From NCBI GenBank assembly GCA_944990035.1, contig CALYLX010000124.1, positions 124,001 to 188,000 on the forward strand: a stretch of 64,000 bases of DNA, written 5' to 3'. The stretch's first letter is position 1. Every line of letters begins with the position of its first letter. This stretch comes from Clitopilus passeckerianus. Lineage: Eukaryota > Basidiomycota > Agaricomycetes > Agaricales > Entolomataceae. This document shows, piece after piece, positions 30,520 to 41,895 of the stretch. The notes below the pieces were generated by a model. The model ran no database searches, was not told where the DNA came from, and saw only the letters and a program-made list of their open reading frames with translations. Position numbers and translations under genes: made by a program.

Positions 30520-32238
30520 CTACGAAGCGTAAGTGGTAGAATCCGTAAGAGATGGGGATTCGTCTATTGATAACCTTTCAACCAGGCCCTCCTCAAGATC
30601 CAATGATCTGACGCCTAAAGGCAGAAGCGACCTGAATATTAATGCAACAAACGTTGGGGAAGCGTTGAATCTCGACTTGAGCATCTGGCCTAAAGCTGAA
30701 GGCGATGGTGGGTTACACATGCTATATACGGGAATGTTTGCAAATGTCAACTTCTCGAGACAGGGGACTAGGGGTGCCACATTACTCTCAATCGTGAGTA
30801 ATGTGCACAGGAAGTACCATCGAGTTACGGCGTATGTCTCCTCAAGTCTGAGGAATTGGAGGTGAGGGAGATGTTCGAGCAATGTGGTTAATGTTTCTTG
30901 ATCTCCGATATGCATGTTCCGCATGTCGAGACGCTTCAACCGACAGCACGATCTCTGGATGAATGAAATAAGGGTTACTAGATCCCGGCTATGCATCATA
31001 TCCTCACGGGAATAGATAGTGAGGTCTGTCAGGCTAGGAACCTCGATGGAGTGGAGGATACACGCAGCAGGGATATGAAGAGACTTGAGCCTATGGTGGA
31101 CGATTGGGGGATAGGCGGTGATGTCGGACGAGCCGAATTCGATGAGACAGCTCTCGAGGTTTCTCCCAGCCTTCAGCAGGTCGGCCCAGTCTTCTCTTGC
31201 TCCATTGTATTCAATCAGCTGTGAGAAGGGGAGAGGGAGCTGGTCAACACGTTTAATGCCCCTCGTAGTTGCGTGTGTCAACGCAGGTGCGACCTCGAAC
31301 ATGCGGAAGGTTTGTTGATCGCCTGTGGGGATCAAGCCTCTGTTCACATGAATGGAAATCCGCTCGAGCAGAGGGAGCTTCCCAGAGATACGCGTCAGCG
31401 CGCTGAGGAATGAAATGTGAGGGAGCTCAAGGTGAACATCTTTCCACCGTGGCGAGCAGGAAGCCAAGGGTAGAAGCAGATTCTTCATGGCTTGCACGAG
31501 CATCACGTTATCGCCTGGGGCGAGGTATATGGTCAAGGGGAGGGGTCTAGATCGTGAAAGTAGCAGGCGGAGCATGGATTTAGTAGGCAGGAAGGTGAAA
31601 CCACGGAAACCCCAAGGCCGTTGGAAAACGATGTTACACCACAGGTTTTTGCGGGTCAGTGCGATCGACCTCCATCGACGATTGACCTTCGACAGGGACC
31701 AAGGCGCCTTGTATGGGTCCAAGGTATTCATAGGCTTGTCGTGCTCTCTTACAACACAGAAGGCAAATATCGATTCGAGAACCTCATTTGGTATGGATTC
31801 AAATGATACGTCAGTTCCGCTGTGGTCATCGGTGTCCATGATCCGAGGCTGTTCTGGATCATTCTTATTTGAGCCAAAGAATGACTCGTAGCAGAATGAT
31901 GGGGCCTCTACTTTGGGCGTATTAGGGGTTTGAGTGCTGGCTGGGCGGAAAGGTGTCCGATTGCACTCAGCGTCATTTAGTCGGACCGTCAAACTAGTCC
32001 ACGGGCGCTTTAACTTTTTCATTAGCCCTGAGCCGGTCCCTTTGAGCCCCATGTTAGTTGCGGTGTCAGAACTTCTCAGACGAATGTGTGTTAGATGCAC
32101 GAGTTGCCTGTATACCGTCGGCGCTGGTGGTGGTGGCCACTGCAAAGTTACAGAGAATGACAGAGATAGTGGCGGTGTAGAGATCACGAGCTCAACGCGT
32201 TGTTTGGCTTTGTCCGAATCGCCAAACACAGAAGCCAT
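30520..32238 (-). CDS. F-box protein, tandem copy B
   Basis: Single frame of 572 residues. The F-box region FESIPNEVLESIFAFCVV is followed by APWSLSKVNRRWRSIALTRK and LWCNIVFQRPWG. LRR-like repeats follow (VPSLTDLTIYSRED, LLEHLPHLQFLRLEE). It matches copy A along its whole length, including the stop context. The N-terminal 60 residues before MGLKGTGSGLMKKLKRPW look like translated leader, so the Met at 32052 may be the true start. Confidence 0.85.
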   Translation of the reverse strand: MASVFGDSDKAKQRVELVISTPPLSLSFSVTLQWPPPPAPTVYRQLVHLTHIRLRSSDTATNMGLKGTGSGLMKKLKRPWTSLTVRLNDAECNRTPFRPASTQTPNTPKVEAPSFCYESFFGSNKNDPEQPRIMDTDDHSGTDVSFESIPNEVLESIFAFCVVREHDKPMNTLDPYKAPWSLSKVNRRWRSIALTRKNLWCNIVFQRPWGFRGFTFLPTKSMLRLLLSRSRPLPLTIYLAPGDNVMLVQAMKNLLLPLASCSPRWKDVHLELPHISFLSALTRISGKLPLLERISIHVNRGLIPTGDQQTFRMFEVAPALTHATTRGIKRVDQLPLPFSQLIEYNGAREDWADLLKAGRNLESCLIEFGSSDITAYPPIVHHRLKSLHIPAACILHSIEVPSLTDLTIYSREDMMHSRDLVTLISFIQRSCCRLKRLDMRNMHIGDQETLTTLLEHLPHLQFLRLEETYAVTRWYFLCTLLTIESNVAPLVPCLEKLTFANIPVYSMCNPPSPSALGQMLKSRFNASPTFVALIFRSLLPLGVRSLDLEEGLVERLSIDESPSLTDSTTYAS

Positions 32239-32527
32239 ACACGGTTCGCTTTAGCCACCAACTTGCAGGCTCGTTGCTCTTAACGTTCATCTTTGAGGCC
32301 CAAAAGGCCTATCATAAACTACGGGGCTTCTCGGTTATCTCTATGGGAAAGATCCCTTCATAGGAAGCCGGAATTTATAGAGTTAACCCAGTAGCTTTTC
32401 TCGAGGAGTCGTCAATCCCGCGTCTACAACGTTTGGTGAGTCCTGGACTTCATATTTCCAATCCCTTAACAAACGTTTCTTTTAGGGAAATACACGTCCT
32501 TGAATATAGACTATCTAAAACAGTGCG

Positions 32528-34591
32528 ATGGTCACGCCTGTTGTGTATCGGTCCTCTTCCGCTTCAAATATCCCAACCCTTTCACCCAAATCTCACCGGG
32601 TGCTCCTGATCCCGGAACTCCTATCTCTCATATTCTCCAACCTCGACCGGAAGACAAATGCTACAAACACCCAAATTTGTAAGGTCTGGTCAGAAATTGC
32701 CCTGGATGTTCTTTGGAAGAAGGTCGACAACCTTTACCGCCTGTTTCGTATTCTAGCGCCGATGTCCCGAGACGTAGAGACTGGCGAATGGGTATGTAAC
32801 CATTTTTCAGCCCCCCAAGTTTTTAAAATACTAATCTCCAATTTTCAACAGGCTTTTACCCGACTTCCAGATGCTTCCGACTGGCATCGTTTCGCACCAT
32901 ACCGGCGACGTGTCAGGCACCTCATCTATTCCACTCTCCCCAGCTCGCCTCACTGGCAACGCAAGCATCGAGTGCACCATACTGTCTTTGATGATATTGC
33001 ACGTACCAGGACCTCCTACGAAATCCTGCCCAACACACATACCCTTGAATGGTCTGCTACTCTATCCCTGAGCGTGCTGTTCATGCATGCTAACATCAAG
33101 AAGTTCTACTGCTTCCTACCCCCTCCTCTGAGCGAGAAAAGCCCAGAACCTTTCTTCTTGGACATCAAGGAGAGAATGACGGGTCTCGTGCATCTCGACC
33201 TTGGCATGGAGCTGAGCGTCAAGGAAATCGAGAGGGAGATGGTCGACTTACTATCCACCCTCACGACGCTCAGGCGGATCACATTCCCGAGGTTTACTAT
33301 GACCACGGCAATAGCCGAGGCACTTTCCCGGCTACCCAACCTGGAAGTCGTCGAATTCCAATACGACGAACGACAAGGGAAAGGCGACTCCAAGGACGTC
33401 GTGCCCTTCCAACCGGCACTTGACCATGGGGCATTCCCTTCTTTATGGGACCTTGGGGCCACCATTACCGTCGGTGATGCAGCAGCATTCTTGGACTCGA
33501 CATTTGCTCCGACGAACCTTACATCCCTCTTCATTGATTCACAGCTGGTCGAATCACCGGAATCCATCTTCGAGCTTTTTGAAGTGTTGGCGGACAACTG
33601 TCAGCTGCTACAAGCATTGGCGGTCATGACGCGTGTGGCGGCCTCCTCACAGGGTGTGTTGATGACCAGCACGAACGACTATGGAGAAGAGGTCGTAGAC
33701 GGGGAGCACCAAGTCCAGCCAGACAAGTGTCTGACATACGACTCCTTCCAGCCCCTGCTTAAGCTCCCAAAGCTAGTCTCTTTCGAGCTCGTCCATCACT
33801 ACCCTGTTCTCATCACCCACGAAGAGATCGAGACCTTGGCTCTGGAATGGACCAACCTCGAGGTGTTGATACTCAACACCGAGCCTGCGTACATCAACCA
33901 CGCTAGCCAGCTCACCCTACGTTCTCTCATTCCGTTTGCCCAGCATTGCAAGAATCTGCGAATGCTAGGTCTCTTCTTGGACGCCATGGATGACATCCCA
34001 CCCTCCCTCAGGCAAGACGAAGAAGCCACCGAAGAAGGGTACCAATACCCTATCTTCCAGAGCCTGAAGCGGCTTTCGTTCGGCGTTTCAAGAATGGATA
34101 GAGACAAGCTCGAAGATGTTGCTCTGTTCCTCTCCCAGGTCCTTCCTATCGGATGCGTTCTCGACTCCGGCATAACCTGGGAGACCTCCACCACCTCGTC
34201 GCTCTCCCCCTCCTCCCCAGCGACCTCCATTTCTATGTCAACCGACCCCTCCCAGCTCCTCACCACGGACTCGCTCTTCTCTCGTCCTATCCACCCTTTC
34301 ATCTTATCCGAGATTGAAACCAGATGTGCGATGTGGTCGAAAGTTGGGGAGATGCTCCCTCTACTGATCAAGCTTAGAAACGACGAGAGGACGAGAGGGA
34401 AGAAGCTGAGAGGCGAGATGGAGGAGTTGAGGATGAGGTGTGGGGTGCTGATGGATAGGGAGAGGGTTAGCGGGATTGTTACGAGGAGAGATGAGGAAGA
34501 GGTGGAGAGGTTGTTGCTGGAGGGTGGGAATGCCAATGCTAATGGAGGGAGCAAATTCTCGATATTTAGGCTGTTGCCGTTCAGCTTCTGA
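32528..34591 (+). CDS. F-box protein with C-terminal coiled coil
   Basis: The F-box lies near the N-terminus: LIPELLSLIFSNLDRKTNAT, then CKVWSEIALDVLW. A 60-nt intron at 32792-32851 (GTATGT...CAACAG) is very likely. Its removal joins GEW to AFTRLPDASDWHRFAPYRRR, and the frame stays open either way because its length is a multiple of three. The middle is LRR-like (LVHLDLGMELSVK, LPNLEVVEFQYDERQ). The C-terminus is charged and helical (RGKKLRGEMEELRMRCGVLM), probably a short coiled coil. This is not a close paralogue of the other F-box genes here. Likely an SCF substrate adaptor. Confidence 0.85.
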   Translation: MVTPVVYRSSSASNIPTLSPKSHRVLLIPELLSLIFSNLDRKTNATNTQICKVWSEIALDVLWKKVDNLYRLFRILAPMSRDVETGEWVCNHFSAPQVFKILISNFQQAFTRLPDASDWHRFAPYRRRVRHLIYSTLPSSPHWQRKHRVHHTVFDDIARTRTSYEILPNTHTLEWSATLSLSVLFMHANIKKFYCFLPPPLSEKSPEPFFLDIKERMTGLVHLDLGMELSVKEIEREMVDLLSTLTTLRRITFPRFTMTTAIAEALSRLPNLEVVEFQYDERQGKGDSKDVVPFQPALDHGAFPSLWDLGATITVGDAAAFLDSTFAPTNLTSLFIDSQLVESPESIFELFEVLADNCQLLQALAVMTRVAASSQGVLMTSTNDYGEEVVDGEHQVQPDKCLTYDSFQPLLKLPKLVSFELVHHYPVLITHEEIETLALEWTNLEVLILNTEPAYINHASQLTLRSLIPFAQHCKNLRMLGLFLDAMDDIPPSLRQDEEATEEGYQYPIFQSLKRLSFGVSRMDRDKLEDVALFLSQVLPIGCVLDSGITWETSTTSSLSPSSPATSISMSTDPSQLLTTDSLFSRPIHPFILSEIETRCAMWSKVGEMLPLLIKLRNDERTRGKKLRGEMEELRMRCGVLMDRERVSGIVTRRDEEEVERLLLEGGNANANGGSKFSIFRLLPFSF

Positions 34592-35498
34592 TGTGGCAGC
34601 AGCTCCCGCTCAACACTTCGCTTCATCGAGTCTCAACACGTTCCACGGGCTTATGCACTACCATCGGATCTCAATTTTCATCTGCCAAAACACATCGTCA
34701 AGGTCTCCCTATACCCACACACATATCTCCTACCTCCCCAAATTGTCTCCTTTCGTGGCTGCCCGCGGCCAGCTACATCAGCAACGACAAGTCACATCTG
34801 CAGGAAACAGCCCCGTCACGATTTCTTTGCTCCGAGCAACCAAGCAAGGCCTCTTGCAATCGCATACAAGACTTCCCCGCCTACGTTGTTCCTAGACATT
34901 AACCCCGCCCTAGCTGCAAACCGCTTGGGGGACGTCCGGGAGGGGTGCTGAACGACCTGCTGGAGGTTAATCCAGAAATCGAGAGGCATGGCGGCCACTG
35001 ATGCGGAAAGCGTAAAGAGGCGCAAGATATAGGAATGGGCCAAGGGCGTTGGAGCTGGCGGGAGAATGGCCGGCTTTCTTGGTTAGCTCAGATGAGAGAG
35101 CAGGGCTTATATGAAGCTTGGGCAGTGGTTTGATGATATTTCTGCCATCCCCGGCATGGTCTGATTCGAGAGCGGAAAGGATGATACGGATGCTACTTTT
35201 GTCGGAATTCTATGGGCAGGAGTCCTGTGTTGGTTTAGTGCTGGTCAAGGGTCTACAAATTGACTTGATTTTCCTCTTGCTTATCGTCTCGCTCTGATAT
35301 TACTTTCTTGCATATACATTATAGACTATCTTTTATCTCATGTATCTAGTATCCTAGCGCAGAATAATGACTCCCATTTGTCGCCTTCATGCAGACGTGT
35401 CTGGTTTGTTTGGACCAAACAACGCGTCTCCATTTCGGGATTGACCTGCTTAGTTATCATTATCTCTTTTGCAATCTATTCCGACAACAGAGAGTGAA
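34592..35498. other. Intergenic, no supported gene
   Basis: 3' flank of the F-box gene and promoter of the BTB gene. No domain-bearing frame. CT-rich stretches lie near 34660-34760. Confidence 0.5.
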
Positions 35499-36575
35499 AT
35501 GGGTGTGTCCTGGTCATTTCTCCCGTCCTCGAAGCCAAGTTCTGAGAATGTATCTGCACAAACCATAGCCTCCTCTGAATTTCACCCGACCTTCTGTTTC
35601 GAGGATGGATCTCTGGTGCTCCAGGTGGAGAAAACTTGCTTCAGGATCCATCGGTCAATGTTGGTTCGACAATCACGATTACTCGCTGAGAGATTGCAGA
35701 GTAACAGCGCTCCGAATAACCAATCTGGAGTCGATATGATACTGGGACCAGGCAAGGAAGTCAACATTACCTCACAGGATTTCGTCGTCCTACTCGAGCA
35801 TCTCTATCATGACTCGTACGTCATGCTGCAATCTTCTATAATATTTCCTCATCTTGTGAAGGCCTCTACAGATTGAAACCAGGTTCACCAGGATTGCCTC
35901 CATCCTACGGATTACAGGACCGGACGCCTTAGACTGTCCAAATATCCACGGCCTGGCACTGGAAAGATTGAACATGATACTTCCAAGCTCATCGAAGGAA
36001 ATAGAGGGTCTGAAGCATAAAGATACATTGGTAGGTGAACGTCTATATGAAGTCCGGCAGAAATCTAAGCTATACCCCAGATGCGGAAGTTCCTGCATTA
36101 TGACGCTGTTACATCCCCCGATCCAACTCCTGAAGATACCGAAGACGGCACCACAGGAGTAGACCCTTCCAAAACAGCTATGATACCAGCAAGCGATGCA
36201 TCCTCTGCTCCTCCCTCAGCCACTGCCACAACCCTGCCCTCCCCACCCAACACCGACTCTGAGCTCGTCTCCTCCCTCATGACCCGTCTCATCGAACACT
36301 TCAGTCCAACGATCTTCACTCCACCCCCAACCTCGCACATGGAGTGCACAGACATCCTAGCCGACATTTGGCTGGAATGCGTCATCCACCCGGCGTTGGC
36401 CAACGATGGGGTGTATAAGCCGCTTGAGACGCTGGAGGATATGAAGGCGGTGGATTGGGTTAAGAGGGGGATATGTGAGGGGTGTGTGAAGGAGAAGGAG
36501 GAGGAGTGGATGGAGGAGCAGAGGGTGGTTTGGAACTTGATGGATGGGTGGTTGGTGGAAGGTGCCAGGTCGTAG
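35499..36575 (+). CDS. BTB/POZ domain protein
   Basis: Exons 35499-35815, 35883-36030 and 36081-36575 sum to 960 nt, 319 residues. The BTB core reads FCFEDGSLVLQVEKTCFRIH, RSMLVRQSRLLAERLQ and ITSQDFVVLLEHLYHDS. It is followed by FTRIASILRITGPDALDCPN and IHGLALERLNMILPSS, the layout of the large Agaricomycete BTB family. The second half is Ser/Pro/Thr-rich, then helical, with WLECVIHPALA and a Glu/Lys-rich stretch (CVKEKEEEWMEEQR). BTB proteins dimerise and often serve as CUL3 adaptors; no direct evidence for that here. An upstream TTG at 35469 was rejected. Confidence 0.8.
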
Positions 36576-36776
36576 TGGGGTCTGGTATGATGGAAAGACA
36601 AGTGGCCTGCAAGATGCAGCCATCCGCATGCGAACGAGATGTAATATCCGATTCATGACCGAAGGGCAGGACGAGGCAAATAGAGGTATGTATGGGAGCA
36701 GGGAGGATGAAATATGAAATAAATTAAAATATGTAATATTATACAAACGTGCGTGATGCATTGTCCATTGATGAAT

Positions 36777-37854
36777 TATGAAGACTGCTGGAACCATATC
36801 TTCCTCTGGTAATCTAAAATTATGGGTACAAAATCCGAGAACCCGAAGTTTGGCCAGTAGGTGGATGAAAATTGGATTTGGGTATTTTCGCAACACTGAA
36901 TGGAGGTTGATCGTGAGTGTCAATATGGAATGCAGGTGAGGGTGGGAGTAACTGACCTGCCATAGGAGGTAATCGCTGAGACGCTTGACGCCACTGGTGC
37001 GGACGAGGATTTCAAGGGGTGGGCTGTTGCCTCTCGTCGTCATTAATTCGGATTCGATATGCTTTTCAGTGATGTCGCTGCAGAAACATGTTAGAAAATG
37101 GGCAGTCCCGCAGAGTGGAAATGAGAAAACGAACCTTTCATACTCGTCCTCTAGGCCTTTCAAAACGCAGGACTTGAGCGCGGTAGTCATTTCATCTCGG
37201 GAACCATATGGCATGCAGAGGTTGAATATGGCCCTGGAACGGCGTTAGGTCAAAACGTAGACCAAGTTTAGGTCGACGTACTTGTCGTTATGCCGTGTCA
37301 TGTCCTCTGCTTTGCGAAACGCAGCCTGCACTGATTCTGGCAGCAGGTCCATCCGTCCAACAACGTTCAGACGAATGCCATATTGGTCTAGCAAGTCTCT
37401 GTGAATTTCATTTTCATTTTAGCTACGGTTCGAGGAGGCATTAGATGGGACATCACGCACCCATGTGTTGTAAGCTCCAGAATTTTTTCCTCGGCCAAAG
37501 CCATTAACGCGTTGACCTCTTCAGGCGACCGTTTGAAGTTCTCTAGTGCAAATGCATACGCCGAAACACATTTCACGTTCAAACGCATACAAATTTCAAG
37601 CATCTATTATATCACATAGTCAGAAACTCCGTGAAACTCCAACAAAAATGAATCCATACGTTCCGCAATGTGGCAAAGCCAGAAACATGGCCCTGGTGCA
37701 CTTGCTGCTGCTGCATCCTTGCCCAGCGTCGATTCCCATCCATAACGAAAGCCACATGTTTTGGTACAGGTCCAGCCGCGAGTATACCGATAACGAAACG
37801 TTGAGCTTTCTCAACGACCTTGTCACGAAGCCAGCGCAGGCCGCTGCGTAGCAT
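36777..37854 (-). CDS. RER2: Cis-prenyltransferase (dehydrodolichyl diphosphate synthase)
   Basis: Exon 1 (37660-37854) reads VPKHVAFVMDGNRRWARMQQ, the signature with the catalytic Asp. Later exons give MLEICMRLNVKCVSAYAFAL, ENFKRSPEEVNALMALAEEK, YGIRLNVVGRMDLLPESVQA, AIFNLCMPYGSRDEMTTAL and ILVRTSGVKRLSDYLLWQ (diphosphate-binding motif). The last exon reads SSTYWPNFGFSDFVPIILDY. The product adds isopentenyl units in cis to make the dolichol backbone for glycosylation at the ER. The C-terminus is short, ending IWFQQSS, and no RxG motif is visible after it. The BTB gene ends 202 nt away, convergent. The F-box pseudogene starts 115 nt away, divergent. RER2/SRT1-type is assigned by motif only. 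Confidence 0.93.
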
Positions 37855-37969
37855 TTTGGAGAATCGGGGAAGGGAAGTGAATGTGGGAAAGTTTGGACAT
37901 TTCGAGCTACGACGTGGTCCAAAGTAGTCACGTGCCCGACGCGTCGTCCGCTTATATCATGAAGCCGAC

Positions 37970-39260
37970 GTGCCTCCCGCTTTTCGAGAATCCACGACAA
38001 CCCAAGTTGAGCCAGCTGTGGCCACTCCAAATGCGCAGGCAGCTCTGAGTGACCGCCCTCCCTGTGAACTCCCGCTCGACTTAATCCACCAGATCTCCCT
38101 ATATTCAGATCCCTCTGTCCTTCTAGCGTTCAGCCAGACGTCCCGATCATTGGTTGCCCCTGCTGGAAGCCCGCTATTCAAAATTATTGAATTCAAAGGG
38201 CAACGCGATAGGAGAAGCTTTGACGTCTTCCTCCAATTTCTTGACTCCCCTGATGCCACGATCCCACTCACAATGAGGACCTTACGATTTCGGGATACTG
38301 TACTCGCAAACTTTGGCTGCACGATGCGTGATCGCGACACTACCTATGGTTTGGCCTCAAGCCTTCGCAGCTACACGCTCTCAAGCTCATCTGTACTTCC
38401 AACTTTATTCCCTCCACCGTACTCGACTTTATCTCGTCACTCACGTTGTTGAGGCAACACAATTTGTTGGAAGGAGTATGTTCCTGAGTTTGATACGGCA
38501 TCCGCCTACAGGAACTGGGCGTCTTATTCTGCTCAAAAACCACTACCACTCAATTGGCGAATCTACCTTTACTCAAGAGAAAGTAGAAGAGTATAAAAAG
38601 ATGTCGCATCCAGCAATGACCGATACCACATCCCTCGTAACACTCTCTAACATTTGGACCCTTCCCGACCTCTTTGAACGATAAATTGCCGTTAAAACAT
38701 CCTATTTGCAGCCACTCTCGTCAATGTTCCAGGATACAGATCCGCGCCCGACTCTGTTCCGTCAATTCTTCGAGAGCAGAGGAGCCACAATTCGCAAGCT
38801 CTGCATCGACCTGGACCATCACGAATTTTCCAAAGGTCAGTCTACCCTTCCCTAAAACAAACTGCCGTGGCGTGCTATCCCAAAGTGAACCTCTCGGCAT
38901 GCACAAATTTATCTACTGTCTCCCTCAGAATCTTCATGTACAAGTACTCGGTGGACCATACCGAAACCCTTGAAGCGCTTTGGTCGGTGCCTGACCTTGT
39001 TCCCGCTCAAACCGTCGAAGCTGTGGCCATTGTCTTCGAGTTTTGGTTCATTTCACCGATTAAGCTAACTGAAATCAACGACTTTCCATAGGCGGAAACT
39101 ACTCAGGAAGTCGTAAAACGGCTTCCAGCCGCAAAGACTATCACATTAAAAATTGGAAGGATGCGGCGGAATCGCTGCTGCTGCCTATTCTTTCATCTCT
39201 CATCGATCAAATTCGAATGGAACATTGGGCTGATGCTGACATTAGGGTCTTTCAAAGTTG
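37970..39260 (+). pseudogene. F-box-like array, copy P1 (decayed)
   Basis: Begins well: ELPLDLIHQISLYSDPSVLL then AFSQTSRSLVAPAGSPLFKI, matching P2 and P3. At about 38345-38370 the homologous sequence changes frame (LKPSQLHALKLICTSNFIPS). Later blocks lie in separate frames: DTTSLVTLSNIW, then LFRQFFESRGATIRKLCIDL, then CTNLSTVSLRIFMY through LTEINDFP with a stop at about 39091. Homology resumes after that stop (VVKRLPAAKTITLKI). Several disablements make function unlikely. Confidence 0.75.
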
Positions 39261-39785
39261 AAAAGTTTCGTCCCATTAATGGGTATTCCGCTACCTCTCT
39301 TATTCGTCCCTTGCTTTAAACAGAGAGTTTGGCATGTATACTTTTCACCATTCTCAGTTTCAGACCGAACAAGGGTCGGGAATGGTGATTAATGGAACCA
39401 AACTTTTCAACTTTGAAACCCCCTATTGTGTCCAAACTGGACGAGTAGTCCGAGTCGTATCAAACGAGCAGACATTAGGCCTAGTCATTTCCTGCGCTTT
39501 GCTTTCGTTGAAACAACGGGTTTTAGAATGTACATTAATAAAAAGGCATCTGTTTCTGGCTGGATACAGGGCCCAAAACGAACGCCAGTAAAAAGGGTAG
39601 GGCAGTACCAAGCCAATTTGCTCCAGGAATGGCATGCCAAGCGGTCAGCGCATCATTGTGAATCAGTCAATGACTCTGAGTAATCATCTCAGCATCTTTC
39701 CGACTCTTTCTCTGTCCTTCCTGGTCGGTATTGGCTTAGGAGAACAGCAAAATCGAGCTCGATCCGCCCATCCACTCAAGCTACC
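39261..39785. other. Spacer between array copies P1 and P2
   Basis: No supported gene. Confidence 0.45.
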
Positions 39786-41350
39786 ATGTCCATAATCGGA
39801 GGTCACCCAACTCCATGCAATCGATCTCCAATCGATCTTCCGTTCGATATCATCGAGCAGATTATTGCTTGTGCTGATCGCTCTACTCTCCTGGCCTTCA
39901 GCAGAACTTTCCGCGTATTGGTGGCGCCTACAAGGAGGCTACTATTCGAGAATGTTAAACTCAGGGACGCAACAAGCTTCCATACCTTCCTTGATCTTAT
40001 CAACTCTCCGGATACTACGATTTCATCTGCGGTAAAGACTCTCCGGATAGACAATATCCTAGCTAGGGGCAACATTCGCGACTTTTACAGTGATTACGAT
40101 GGTAGTATTATGGACGGCAATCGGTCCCTAAGACTGCTCCAGCTAAACACCCTCGAACTCGGACTCGCCGCCATCGACGATGATAAACATGATTATTTCA
40201 TGGCCATGCTTGAGGTTATCTCGCATCCTGAAGCAGAGAACGTTCTCGTGGATGAGTTTGTGGTCACCCATGGAAGCGTGCTCGTCGATTTCATGCTGCA
40301 CCTACCTGAACAGATGCAATGTCTGACCCTGATTGGAGTTTTTTAAGTCGGGGTGTGCTCGACGGTTTGGGTGTTATCGGAGATAGTACAGGAGTGCCCC
40401 GGAAGAAGTTACGTCGGATGACAATAGACACAACTTCTCTGCTTCTATTCTCCGACGTCATCTGCAGCAGGCTCTTCGATCTAGAGGCCACTGTAGGCAC
40501 GTTCCATCTACGGCTCTCGCCGTTAGACACTGAGGGTACGCCGGGCTCCCTTGTCCTTTTCCATCGGTTTCTCGAACGAGCAGGGCCCACCATTCAGAAG
40601 CTGTGTATTGACCTGTATTATGGCGGCTTTTGGAAAGGTTATTGAGGTCTAATCTTTCATTGGGATCACTTATTCACAGCTATTCTAGATGTAGACAATC
40701 TGAACCTATACTCCGCAGTTGGCCTCTCAAGGTGTATAAACGTGGCTTCCGTCGGTGTCGGATTTGAGGTGTCTGTGAATTCCGTCGGGGAATTTCAGAG
40801 TTTGGGACCGGTATGGTCCGTTATCGATCTCGTCCCGGCTCTCAAGGTTGAAGTGTTTACAATGGTCTTCGGGTTTATTAGGACAAGGGTGCATGTCCCT
40901 ACGATCGAAGCCTTCCCATGGGTAGAAACAATTCAGCGAGTAAAGAGGCTTTTCCCCGTCTTGAAGACACTCAAGTTCAAGCTCAATGGATGGCCGACAA
41001 ACGATGAGCTGATCACGGCTGTGGCGGCGTCGATCAATGACCGACTTCGAGCAGCAGAACGTGGCATTGGCGTTGCAGTCGGAGCCCGTAGGTGGGTGGC
41101 CCCATCTTACAACGACATTGTAAGCAACTATCGTTACCCCAGTGGCTCACGCCATGGAGAGATCTCTGAGCAGATTGGCAACAAAGACTCTGGTCATACA
41201 TTGGTGCAAACGGTTGGCTCTATAGTGCGCGCGTATATCGATTGCATAGTTTCGTCGCGACGTGAGCAAGAAGTAGGAATTCTGTTCGACCTTAGAACCG
41301 TAGGGTGTGGCGGCATCTTCCTTGGCTCGAGGTTGACACTCGTCGCTTGA
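39786..41350 (+). pseudogene. F-box-like array, copy P2 (single frameshift)
   Basis: Starts MSIIGGHPTPCNRSPIDLPF, then DIIEQIIACADRSTLLAFSR, the F-box. Reading is interrupted at 40346 inside a run of six T: the frame ends CLTLIGVF, while homology continues as LSRGVLDGLGVI in another frame. Exon 1 (39786-40637) is 852 nt, whereas intact P3 ends its exon 1 in phase 1. One extra T would restore that phase. Exon 2 (40689-41350) then reads DVDNLNLYSAVGLSRCINVA. A single deletion, or a base-calling error in the homopolymer, explains everything. Confidence 0.75.
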
Positions 41351-41895
41351 ATGAGAAGATAAGACGTTCATCAATCAACAGTCAGGAGCGTGTTAGTGTC
41401 ACGACTCCCTTTCGATTGTTGCTCTAACGCAGCGAGGCACGAGCGCAAAGACAGAATGAGGTCTTTGTATAGACGCGTCACAGTCACGGCGGTCACACAC
41501 TCTTTCCTCCTGCCATCACCACTGCAGGACTGTAGTCTCTCTTTCGACGCTCTACCGTTTGTTTTCCCCCACCCTCCCCACCCTCTTCTCGCCACCTGCA
41601 CGCGACATTGCCCGCGCAGGTCGTGACTGATTCAGGCTCCAGAGAACCCGCGTCACGGGCTACGTCTGCCCACCCGCCCGACGCGGCTCCTCTCATACCC
41701 CAGGATAAGCACCCCGTCGGGCCGGAAAGCCTGCGGCTTTCGCCCAACCTTTTTCCTCTCTGCCTGCACCTATCCACAGACACTTTATTATTCTACTCTA
41801 CGCACATATACCGCCTCTCTACTGAAGAAGCACCTACTTCAAAGAGTTTAGTTGTAAAGACCACTGCCAGGATCCATTCATCCACTCGAGCCAGC
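41351..41895. promoter_or_regulatory. Upstream region of array copy P3
   Basis: CT-rich stretches (about 41500-41600) typical of fungal promoters. The in-frame extension upstream of 41896 has no homologue in P1 or P2 and is treated as leader. Confidence 0.4.

Noticed and set aside
33799..34626. 275-residue minus-strand frame
   Set aside because: Antisense shadow of the F-box gene at 32528-34591; low-complexity Ser/Leu composition and no domain.
36357..37214. 285-residue minus-strand frame across the BTB 3' end and cis-prenyltransferase
   Set aside because: It is the prenyltransferase exon frame read through introns and then antisense to the BTB gene.
41608..41895. N-terminal extension of array copy P3
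   Set aside because: No homologous extension in P1 or P2 and promoter-like CT-rich composition; start placed at 41896.
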